64,000 nt of DNA, taken from the NCBI GenBank assembly GCA_052033915.1, contig JBPOJF010000001.1, positions 1-64,000 of the forward strand, written 5' to 3'. The position numbers and the translations under genes were made by a program. This DNA is from CALMZY01 sp052033915 (GTDB lineage: Bacteria; Verrucomicrobiota; Kiritimatiellia; CAIQIC01; JAGNIJ01). Of this stretch, positions 27,185 through 34,916 are shown piece after piece. The first letter of the stretch is position 1, and every line of letters begins with the position of its first letter. Below the pieces are notes generated by a model, which had not been told where the DNA came from, did no database searches, and was given only the letters and a program-made list of their open reading frames with translations.

Positions 27185-27862
27185 ATGCCCGTTCATCTAC
27201 AGAGGGAAATCGAGAGACTGAAGCGACAGATCCTTTCGCTGTGCGCCATCGTGGAAAATAACTTCCGACTGGCAGTGAAGGCGGTTGCCGAATGCAACAG
27301 CGCGATTGCGGCGCAGGTCATCGATGGCGACCTGCAAATCGACCAGGCGGAGATCGATGTCGAGGAGGATTGCCTCAAGATTCTCGCCCTTCACCAGCCG
27401 GTGGCGATCGATCTCCGATACATCGTCGCCGTTCTCAAGATGAACAACGATCTGGAACGAATCGGGGATCTCGCGGTGAACATCGCCAAACGCGCGCAAT
27501 ACTTAAGCTCGCATATGAAGATCGACATCCCGTGCGACTTCAAAGATATCGCGCAGAAAACCCAGGCCATACTCCGGAGCAGCCTGGATGCCCTGATGAA
27601 CATGGATGCCGACCTGGCCCTCCAGGTCTGTTCCCAGGATGACGAGGTCGATGCCGTCAACCGCCGGATGTATAACCAGGTGAAGGATATGATCCGCGCG
27701 CATCCCGAGCAGGTCGATTCCCTCATCGCCTTGTTGTCCGTTTCGAGGTGTCTCGAGCGGATCGCCGATCATGCCACGAACATCGCCGAGGACGTGCTGT
27801 ATATGATCCAGGGGCAAATCGTCCGGCATGTGGGCAAACTGAACAAGGACGCGAATTCCTGA
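27185..27862 (+). CDS. phoU: Phosphate transport regulator PhoU
   Basis: A 225-residue cytoplasmic protein of two three-helix bundles. Each has the metal-cluster motif: LERIGDLAVNIAKRA in the first half and LERIADHATNIAEDV in the second. GGAGGT precedes the ATG. It links Pst activity to the phosphate-sensing kinase and prevents excess uptake. It is divergent from pstS, whereas in most genomes phoU ends the same operon. An inverted repeat (GAATTCC/GGAATTC, 27853-27872) overlaps its stop. Confidence 0.95.
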   Translation: MPVHLQREIERLKRQILSLCAIVENNFRLAVKAVAECNSAIAAQVIDGDLQIDQAEIDVEEDCLKILALHQPVAIDLRYIVAVLKMNNDLERIGDLAVNIAKRAQYLSSHMKIDIPCDFKDIAQKTQAILRSSLDALMNMDADLALQVCSQDDEVDAVNRRMYNQVKDMIRAHPEQVDSLIALLSVSRCLERIADHATNIAEDVLYMIQGQIVRHVGKLNKDANS

Positions 27863-27876
27863 TCGGGAATTCAGCC

Positions 27877-27905
27877 TTGGCACACCGTCCGTTTTGGGCT
27901 AAACT
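27877..27905 (+). promoter_or_regulatory. Candidate promoter directly ahead of the PHP phosphatase start
   Basis: TTGGCA (27877-27882, 5 of 6), 17 bases, then TAAACT (27900-27905, 4 of 6). The predicted start (about 27912) is two bases before the GTG at 27914, and no ribosome binding site exists, so the mRNA could be leaderless. Confidence 0.45.
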
Positions 27906-27913
27906 CAATCTGC

Positions 27914-28738
27914 GTGAATGAGAAGCGCCTGAATCTTCCGCCCGACTACCACACCCATACCGTGTTGTGCCAACACGCCGAGGGCCGGCCCGCCGAGTAC
28001 GCGGCCGCCGCGTGCCGAAAAGGCCTGCGGGAATTCGCGATGACCGATCACGGCCCCACCCCCCCTCACTACGACCCCGAACACCGGATGAAGATGGACC
28101 AGTTCGACCTCTACCGGGACTGGTTCGAGGAGGCGCGGGCGGAATACGAATGCAAAGTGCTTTTCGGAGTCGAGGCGGATTACTTCGAAGGATGCCTGCC
28201 GTTCATGTCGAAGTGGCTCTCCGCCCGTCCGTTCGATCTCGTCCTGGGGTCGGTCCACTACCTCGGCTCCTCCGACATGGATGATCCCGACGATCTTTCG
28301 CTCTGGGAATCATCCGACGTCAACGCGGTGTGGCGTCGGTATTTCGAACGGGTCGGCGAACTGGCGGACACGCGGCTCTACGACGTCGTCACGCACCTGG
28401 ATCTACCCAAACGCGGGGGCGACCGTCCCGACGACAAGAACCTGCCGGACCTCGTTCTCCCGGCGCTCGACCGGATTGCGCGGGCCGGCATGGCCATCGA
28501 GATCAACACGTCGGGCCTCCGGCATCCCGTCGGAGAAATGTATCCCTCGCCGCAAATCCTGGAATGGGCGTGCGAGAGAGGAATCGAGATCACGTTCGGG
28601 TCCGACGCGCACACGCCGGAGAACGTTGCCTCGGGCTTCGAGGACGCCGTCCAACTGGCGCGCGAAGCGGGCTACACACACAGCCTCCGCTTCCGCGGCC
28701 GACGGCGCAGGCGAATCCCCCTGCCGGTCACATCATAG
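27914..28738 (+). CDS. PHP-domain phosphatase, histidinol-phosphatase (HisJ) type
   Basis: A 274-residue metal-dependent phosphoesterase. The PHP metal ligands are visible: DYHTHTVLCQHAEG near residue 11, MTDHGP near 43, GVEADYF near 85, GSVHYL near 111, and the C-terminal GSDAHTPE. The closest family is HisK/HisJ (histidinol-phosphatase, about 270 residues), but related PHP enzymes hydrolyse other phosphates and no other his gene is nearby. The start is GTG; it lacks a ribosome binding site. The 3' end overlaps the converging gspF by 11 bases. Confidence 0.82.
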   Translation: MNEKRLNLPPDYHTHTVLCQHAEGRPAEYAAAACRKGLREFAMTDHGPTPPHYDPEHRMKMDQFDLYRDWFEEARAEYECKVLFGVEADYFEGCLPFMSKWLSARPFDLVLGSVHYLGSSDMDDPDDLSLWESSDVNAVWRRYFERVGELADTRLYDVVTHLDLPKRGGDRPDDKNLPDLVLPALDRIARAGMAIEINTSGLRHPVGEMYPSPQILEWACERGIEITFGSDAHTPENVASGFEDAVQLAREAGYTHSLRFRGRRRRRIPLPVTS

Positions 28739-29939
28739 CCTGGTTCAGAGACATCACCGGCAGCAGGATCGACAAGGCAATCAGCAGAACAAAAAGCCCC
28801 ACGGCCAGGATCAAGACGGGCTCCAACACGCCGATCGCGCGGGTGATCAGCCGGTCCCACTGCTGCTGATAGCGGTCGGCGGCGTTTTCCAGCAGAGCCT
28901 CCAACTTGCCGCTGGCCTCCCCGGCCTGAATCCAGCCCGGAAGCGACGCGCTGAGCGGTTCGATGGCGCGAATCGCATCGGCGAGACTCTTCCCATGACG
29001 CAGGGCCTCGGCCCCACGCTCCGACAGATGGCTCACCCAGGCGTTGCCGGTGGCCCGCCCGGCCAGGCCGACGCCGTCCACCAGCGTCACGCCTCCGCCG
29101 AGCAGGAGCGAAAGAGTCCTTGCGAAGCGCAGGTTGACCAACACGGAGCCGGCGCGCCGCACCAGGGGAATCCGAAACGCGACGCGGCTCCAGCGGATTC
29201 GCATATCGGCATCGCTCTTCAGCTTTCTTCGCAGCAATAGAAACGCGCCGCACACCAGGACGAGAAGCGCGACCGTCACGGGAAGCGTCCACTTCCCCAC
29301 CGCGAGCATCCATTGCGTCAGAGCGGGCAGTTTGACGTTGAACTGGGCGAGTTGTTCGCTCCAGCGCGGGATCATGACCCCCATCATGACCACGGCGATC
29401 ACAAGCGCCAGGGTGACAACGATCGCGGGATAGATCAACGCCGTCTGGATGCGGTCCTTGATCTTCTGCTGTTCTTCGAGGAACCGCGCAAGCCGGTCGA
29501 GCGCGACTTCGAGCGAACCGGAGCGTTCGCCGACTTCGATCACGGCCCGCTCGAACGGAGAAAACGCGGCGGCGCTGTGCGCCGCCGCGTCGGCCAGCGA
29601 TGCCCCTTCCCGGATTCGATCCCGGATTCCGGCCAAATGAACACGGCTGGCACCCAGTTCAGGCGCGGCAATCAGGACTTCCAACGCATTCGCCAGCGGA
29701 AGCCCGGCGCGAAGAAGCGCACCGAGTTCCCGGTAGAGCATGGTCCGCGCATCCAGGTCGAGTTGTTTGCGCCAGGGCCGAAATGCCGGCGAGCCCTTCC
29801 CGCCTGCCGCGACAACCCGTTCCGCGAAGACGGACCGGGCCGCAAGCTTTTCCCGCGCCTCCTTCACATCCAAGGCCTCCACGAGACCCCGGCACGAGCG
29901 CCCCGCGGAGTCATAGCCTTTGTATTCGAAGGTTTTCAT
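28728..29939 (-). CDS. gspF: Type II secretion inner membrane platform protein GspF
   Basis: A 403-residue membrane protein with two copies of the T2SSF domain: the first around residues 70-190 (MLYRELGALLRAGLPLANALEVL) with TM segments near 170-195 and 220-245, the second around 270-395 (RFARTLSLLLGGGVTLVDGV) ending in a TM near 375-395. The N-terminus FEYKGYDSAGRSCRG is the GspF/PilC start. It forms the inner platform contacting GspE. It is 20 bases downstream of gspE and last in the fabZ-lpxA-gspDEF operon. Confidence 0.95.
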   Translation of the reverse strand: MKTFEYKGYDSAGRSCRGLVEALDVKEAREKLAARSVFAERVVAAGGKGSPAFRPWRKQLDLDARTMLYRELGALLRAGLPLANALEVLIAAPELGASRVHLAGIRDRIREGASLADAAAHSAAAFSPFERAVIEVGERSGSLEVALDRLARFLEEQQKIKDRIQTALIYPAIVVTLALVIAVVMMGVMIPRWSEQLAQFNVKLPALTQWMLAVGKWTLPVTVALLVLVCGAFLLLRRKLKSDADMRIRWSRVAFRIPLVRRAGSVLVNLRFARTLSLLLGGGVTLVDGVGLAGRATGNAWVSHLSERGAEALRHGKSLADAIRAIEPLSASLPGWIQAGEASGKLEALLENAADRYQQQWDRLITRAIGVLEPVLILAVGLFVLLIALSILLPVMSLNQAMM

Positions 29940-29959
29940 TTCGATTGCGGGGAAGCGCG

Positions 29960-31666
29960 CTACGACGGCGCGCCGTCGGCCGTCTGGGACCCGACAACAC
30001 GGAGGGCCTCCGAAACGGTTGTGACTCCCGCCAGCACTTTGTCCAAGGCATCATCCAGGAGGGTCTTCATGCCCAGTGCCTCGACTTTCCGGCGGAATTC
30101 CTGGGCGCTGAGGCCGCCGCGCAGGGCCTCCTGAAGTTCCGGATTCATCACCATCAGTTCGAAAAGCCCGGTCCTTCCCTTGTACCCGCCGAGACAGTTC
30201 GCACACCCCTTCGCCTTCCAGATTCGCGCCCCCGCGAGCCGCCGGCCCGCGACGCCGAACGCGGAGATTTCGGCGGCCGTGGCCGAACACGCAACCCGGC
30301 ACGAGGGACAAAGGGTACGCACAAGACGCTGGGCCAGCGACGCCCGCATCGCGGAGGAAATCAGGTACGGCGGAATTCCCATGTCGGTCAGGCGCAGCGG
30401 CGCGCTGGTCGCGTCGTTCGTGTGCAGCGTCGTGAAGACGAGATGTCCCGTCAGCGCCGCGCGCACGACGATCTCCGCCGTCTCGAGATCCCGCGTCTCG
30501 CCGACGAGAATCACATCCGGGTCCTGCCGAAGAATATGGCGAAGGCCCTGCGCGAACGTCAGGCCGATCTTCGGTTTGACCTGCATCTGTCCCACGCTGG
30601 GAAGCTGGTACTCGATCGGGTCCTCGATCGTCAGCACGTTAAAGTGCTCCGTGTCGAGTTCGCGAAGAGCCGCGTACAACGTGGTCGTCTTGCCGCTCCC
30701 GGTCGGTCCGGTCACGAGGATGACGCCGTGCGGCTCGCGAATAAGCCGCCGGAATCGCTCGACGGCGTCGCCGCCCAGCCCCAACGCGGTCAACGGCAGG
30801 GTCGTGGCCTCCCGGTTGAGCAGGCGGAGCACCACGCGCTCGCCTTCGGCCACCGGGATGGTGGACACGCGAATATCGATCTCGCGTTCCCCCACCCTGA
30901 CGCGCGCCGTGCCGTCCTGGGGCAAGCGCTTCTCCGCGATGTCGAGCCGGGCCATAACCTTCAGACGAGAGACCAGCCCCGTCTCCATGTGCTTCGGCGG
31001 CTCGGCCTGCTCGTAAAGCAGGCCGTCCATTCTCATGCGAATGCGCACCCGGGTCTCGAAAGGCTCGATATGGACGTCCGACGCGCCCGCCTTAACGGCA
31101 TCGAGAAGCACCATATTGACCAGTTGGGTCACCGGCGCCTGATCGGCCACGCGCAGAAGGTCGTCGCGCGATTTGTCTTTCGCGGCCGGCCGCTGCGGCT
31201 CCTCCTCCATGTCGTCCAGAAGATCCTGGGTGGACTCCTGTTTTCGGAAATAACAGCTCTCGATGGCCTTCAGAATGGCATCCCTCGCGGCCAGCACGGG
31301 AACGAGGTCGCGCCCGAGAAGCAGGCTTAAATCGTCAATGGCCGACACATTCGAGGGATCGCTGGTCAGCACTCCGAACCCGCCTTTCCAGCGGATCGGG
31401 AGGAGCAGATTCGTGCGCGCCCAATCGACAGGCAGTCGGGCGATCAGTTCGGGATCCAAGGCGCCTTCATCCACGGGGTCTGCCACCTCGCACCCATATT
31501 CATCGCCCAGCGCATCCAGCAGTTCCCGCGCCGTGACAACCCCCTTCTCGACAAGAATTTGCGCCACGACGCCGTCATCCGGCGGGGACTCGCGCCGGCC
31601 GAGGGCCTCCGCAACCTGTTCCCGGGTGGCCCTCCCCCGTCGCACAAGAATTTCGCCGATCGACAT
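29960..31666 (-). CDS. gspE: Type II secretion ATPase GspE
   Basis: A 568-residue secretion ATPase. The N-terminal GspE_N/MshEN region contains the repeated IGEILVRRG / VAQILVEKG pattern. The ATPase core has Walker A GPTGSGKTTT, the Asp box (TIEDPIEY), Walker B (DPDVILVGETRD), the His box (FTTLHTNDA), and a C-terminal zinc cluster (CPSC...CANC). It powers pseudopilus assembly from the cytoplasm. It begins three bases after the gspD stop. PilB/GspE paralogues are similar, but linkage to gspD and gspF supports T2SS. Confidence 0.95.
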   Translation of the reverse strand: MSIGEILVRRGRATREQVAEALGRRESPPDDGVVAQILVEKGVVTARELLDALGDEYGCEVADPVDEGALDPELIARLPVDWARTNLLLPIRWKGGFGVLTSDPSNVSAIDDLSLLLGRDLVPVLAARDAILKAIESCYFRKQESTQDLLDDMEEEPQRPAAKDKSRDDLLRVADQAPVTQLVNMVLLDAVKAGASDVHIEPFETRVRIRMRMDGLLYEQAEPPKHMETGLVSRLKVMARLDIAEKRLPQDGTARVRVGEREIDIRVSTIPVAEGERVVLRLLNREATTLPLTALGLGGDAVERFRRLIREPHGVILVTGPTGSGKTTTLYAALRELDTEHFNVLTIEDPIEYQLPSVGQMQVKPKIGLTFAQGLRHILRQDPDVILVGETRDLETAEIVVRAALTGHLVFTTLHTNDATSAPLRLTDMGIPPYLISSAMRASLAQRLVRTLCPSCRVACSATAAEISAFGVAGRRLAGARIWKAKGCANCLGGYKGRTGLFELMVMNPELQEALRGGLSAQEFRRKVEALGMKTLLDDALDKVLAGVTTVSEALRVVGSQTADGAPS

Positions 31667-31669
31667 GGC

Positions 31670-33604
31670 CTATCTCCGGTCGACGGATTTGGCGTTCAGG
31701 TTCGTGGTGGAGACATCGAGGGCCGCGCGGCTGATAAAGACATCCTTCATTTTCGCGGCATCCTGAACGTCCGTGACGATGTGAGGCGTGACAAAGATCA
31801 GCAGGTTCGTTCTCTGTTTGACGTCCGACGTACTCCGGAACAGGTGTCCGAGAATCGGGATATCCCCGAGGATCGGCACCTTGTAGACGGTTTTGACGAA
31901 GTCTTCCCGGATCAGCCCACTGATGACAATCGTCGACTTGTCGGCCACGGTCACCGTGGTGGACACCTCGCGCTTGGCAATGGTCGGCGTATAGGCGCCC
32001 GCGGTCCCCTTGTCGGTGATCGCCTCGATGCTCGGGCTCAACTGCATCGTAATTTCCCGGTCCGGGTTCACATGGGGCGTGAACTTCAGCTTCATGCCCA
32101 CATCCACGCGCTCGATGTTCTGAATGATATCGCGAGCCGTGCCCGCGCCGCCTTCCACCGTGGATTTCAGGATCGGAATGTTATCCACCACGCTGACGCT
32201 GGCCTCGGTATTGTTCTGCGCCCAGAGCGGCACGTTGGAAAGGATCTTCACATCCTTGTCCTTCCCCAGCGCCTGGAGCAGGAACGGCAGCTTCGGGATG
32301 ATATTTCCGTCCGAATCCGTGTACGTGCCCCTGGCAATGCCGATGGCAAGGCCCTGGGGGAAAACCCCGTTGGCGACATAGCCCGCAAGCGGATCGGTCT
32401 CGCCCAGGCTGGAACTTCCCAAGGCCGTCGATTCGCCCTCCTTGGGGGCGTCAACGGTCTGCCAGCGGACCCCGAGGTCGAGGTTCTTGCCGATATTGAC
32501 CTCGGCGACCAGGATTTCCACCAGCACCTGCTGCGGCACCTGGTCCAGTTGCTCCACGAGCGAGCGCACGTATTCGAAATCCTTGGCGGCCGCATCCACG
32601 ATCAACGCGTTGTTCGCCACGCTCGGTTCGATCGCGATGCGCTGGCGCTTGTCCTTGTCCACGGTCTTGGCGAGAAGAGCGTTCAGACTCTTGGCCGCCT
32701 CCTCCGCCGACAGGTACTTCAGGAAAATCGCGTTCAGCCGGCCATAGCCCGAACTGGCCTCGACGTCCATCATCTGCACGATGCGCTTGACCTCCGTGAG
32801 TTGAACGCTCGTTCCCACCAGCACAAGGCTGTTCGCGCCCATCGAAGGCACAACCACCACGTCGCCGGGCACGGAGCCGGCCCCTTCGGCCACCTGCTGG
32901 ATATGGCGGCTCAACACCTTGTCCGCCGACTCCATCCCGCGAATCGCCGCCATCAGTTGGACGGCGACCTCCTCCGCGGACGCATGTTCCAGCTTGATGA
33001 ACTCCACGACGCGCGCCGAGCCGGGTTTATCCAGCTCGCGGATGATCTGCTCGATGCGCTTGATGTTCTCGCTCGTGTCCGTGATGATCAGATGATTGGT
33101 CGGCCCGAACGCGGCCAGCGCGCCGCTCTTGCCGCCGCGAACCATCGGCTCCAGCATCTTCCGAAGCTCGATCGAACTGATGTTCTCGACGCGGATGATC
33201 TTGGTGATGACCCCTTCGCGCCCCGAAGTTTCCCCCGCCCCCACCACGGGCGCCGCGGGAACGCCGCGCTCCGGGAGGACAACGACATTGCAGACCCCGT
33301 CCTGCTCAACCACGGAGTAGCCGCTCGACTCGAGGACGGACAGGAAAAGCGGGTACACCTCGTCGATGGGGATCTGCGGCGGAGAGACGATCGTCACTTT
33401 TCCGGTCACGGCATCATCGACGACGAAACGTTTGCCCGTCATCTCGCCGACGAGTTTCACAAGGAGCCGAATGTCGACCTGGTCGAAGCTGAAGTTGACG
33501 TACGGCGTGCCGCCGCTCCGGGCGGGAGTGTGCGCGAGACCCGCGCCCAGAACCAACGCGGCGCTCAGAAGAAGCATGGCCCGTCTATGCGCAACACGAC
33601 GCAC
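31670..33604 (-). CDS. gspD: Type II secretion outer membrane secretin GspD
   Basis: A 644-residue secretin. A signal peptide (about 1-30) precedes the N0 domain (VNFSFDQVDIRLLVKLVGEMTGKRFVVDD) and three N1-N3 repeats (ITDTSENIKRIEQIIRELD is typical). The C-terminal secretin domain has VPQQVLVEILVAEV, and the gate ends VPILGDIPILGHLFR. The start is GTG, overlapping the lpxA stop (TAGTG). An internal ATG (33577) is an alternative. No pilotin or GspC was found. It forms the outer-membrane exit pore. Confidence 0.95.
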   Translation of the reverse strand: MRRVAHRRAMLLLSAALVLGAGLAHTPARSGGTPYVNFSFDQVDIRLLVKLVGEMTGKRFVVDDAVTGKVTIVSPPQIPIDEVYPLFLSVLESSGYSVVEQDGVCNVVVLPERGVPAAPVVGAGETSGREGVITKIIRVENISSIELRKMLEPMVRGGKSGALAAFGPTNHLIITDTSENIKRIEQIIRELDKPGSARVVEFIKLEHASAEEVAVQLMAAIRGMESADKVLSRHIQQVAEGAGSVPGDVVVVPSMGANSLVLVGTSVQLTEVKRIVQMMDVEASSGYGRLNAIFLKYLSAEEAAKSLNALLAKTVDKDKRQRIAIEPSVANNALIVDAAAKDFEYVRSLVEQLDQVPQQVLVEILVAEVNIGKNLDLGVRWQTVDAPKEGESTALGSSSLGETDPLAGYVANGVFPQGLAIGIARGTYTDSDGNIIPKLPFLLQALGKDKDVKILSNVPLWAQNNTEASVSVVDNIPILKSTVEGGAGTARDIIQNIERVDVGMKLKFTPHVNPDREITMQLSPSIEAITDKGTAGAYTPTIAKREVSTTVTVADKSTIVISGLIREDFVKTVYKVPILGDIPILGHLFRSTSDVKQRTNLLIFVTPHIVTDVQDAAKMKDVFISRAALDVSTTNLNAKSVDRR

Positions 33605-34377
33605 TACTTCGCGATCCCCCTCTCCGACGACTTGATGAAGTTTATCAGATGTTCGATCTCGGGGACGAGTTCGATCTGCCGGCTGATCGCTTCAAGGGCC
33701 TGGCGCGTGGAAAGCCCTTCGCGATAAAGGATTTTGTGCGCCTTCTTGATCAGGCCTTCCGTCGCCTCGGAGAACCCCCTGCGCCTGAGACCCACGCTGT
33801 TGATCGCGCGGACCTCGACGGGATTCCCGTCGGCCATCATGAACGGCGGCAGGTCCTGGGTCAGCTTCGAGCATCCCCCCGTGATCGCCAGGCGTCCGAC
33901 CCGGACGAATTGATGGATGCCGCAGAGGCCGCCGATGATCGCCTGGTCCTCGATGATCACATGGCCCGCCAGGGTCGCGGCGTTGGCCATGACCACCTCG
34001 TTGCCGACCACGCAATCGTGCGCGACGTGAACATAGGCCATGATGTGGCACCGGGCGCCCACGCGGGTCGCATCGCCGTCGTTCGTGGCCGCGTTCACGG
34101 TAACGTATTCGCGCAAAGTCGTGCGGTCGCCGATCTCCACCCAGGGCGCCCCGCCCTTGTACTTCAGATCCTGGGTCATCTGCCCGATGCTTGCGAAAGG
34201 GAACACCGTACACCCCTCGCCGAGAGTCGTCCAGCCGTCCACGACGACATGGGACATCAGGCGCACCCCGTTGCCGAGTTGCACATGCGGACCTACGACG
34301 CAATAAGGGCCGATCTCGACCCCCTCGCCCAGTTGGGCGCCCGGATCGACAATCGCGGACGGATGAATCTTCGACAT
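33604..34377 (-). CDS. lpxA: UDP-N-acetylglucosamine acyltransferase LpxA
   Basis: A 257-residue left-handed beta-helix enzyme, first step of lipid A synthesis. Hexapeptide repeats run from the N-terminus (IHPSAIVDPGAQLGEGVEIGPYCVVGPHV), the catalytic His is in HVAHDC (His120), GIHQFVRVG lies later, and the C-terminal alpha-helical domain begins near residue 195. The start ATG 34377 follows AAGGAG; the open frame to 34407 adds no conserved residues. It is ten bases downstream of fabZ and its stop overlaps the gspD start codon. Confidence 0.96.
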   Translation of the reverse strand: MSKIHPSAIVDPGAQLGEGVEIGPYCVVGPHVQLGNGVRLMSHVVVDGWTTLGEGCTVFPFASIGQMTQDLKYKGGAPWVEIGDRTTLREYVTVNAATNDGDATRVGARCHIMAYVHVAHDCVVGNEVVMANAATLAGHVIIEDQAIIGGLCGIHQFVRVGRLAITGGCSKLTQDLPPFMMADGNPVEVRAINSVGLRRRGFSEATEGLIKKAHKILYREGLSTRQALEAISRQIELVPEIEHLINFIKSSERGIAK

Positions 34378-34387
34378 CGTCAACTCC

Positions 34388-34822
34388 TTATTCCTCGCGG
34401 TACGCAAACATCAGGTCCGCTTCGCACGCCAGATCCCCGTCGCACAGCACCCGGCCATGGACCTTGGACATCCGGAGCTTGATCTTCAGCAACTGGATTT
34501 CGATCCGCATCTGGTCGCCCGGCTTCAGCACCTTCCGGAACTTCGCATTGTCGATGGAGAGAAAATACGCGACGGAGGATTCCCGCTTCAGTATCGAGCC
34601 GAGCATGACGCCGGCCGTCTGGGCCATCGCTTCGATTTGCAGGACCCCGGGCATCACCGGATGACCCGGGAAATGGCCCTGGAACATCTCCTCGTTGATG
34701 GTCAGGTTCTTGAGGCCGACAATCCGTTCCTTGTGGTCGAACTCGATGATCTTGTCCACCAGCAACATCGGGTACCGATGCGGCAGGATTTTTATGATGT
34801 CTTCAGTCTCCATCAGCGCCAT
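34388..34822 (-). CDS. fabZ: 3-hydroxyacyl-[ACP] dehydratase FabZ
   Basis: A 144-residue hot-dog fold dehydratase. The catalytic pair is His54 (GHFPGHPVMPG) and Glu64 (LQIEAMAQ), and ILPHRYPMLLVDKI is the typical N-terminus. It dehydrates 3-hydroxyacyl-ACP in fatty acid elongation and competes with LpxA for the same substrate pool. Adjacency to lpxA is common in Gram-negatives. GGGAG precedes the ATG. It heads a five-gene run that continues into gspD, gspE and gspF. Confidence 0.96.
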   Translation of the reverse strand: MALMETEDIIKILPHRYPMLLVDKIIEFDHKERIVGLKNLTINEEMFQGHFPGHPVMPGVLQIEAMAQTAGVMLGSILKRESSVAYFLSIDNAKFRKVLKPGDQMRIEIQLLKIKLRMSKVHGRVLCDGDLACEADLMFAYREE

Positions 34823-34916
34823 GGCAATCTCCCGTATTCATTTCGTTTATGGATCAAACAGGTTGTAACCTATAACAAAGGCTTGGGCGCAAGGAAACTG
34901 CAAAGACCGGCCGCGG

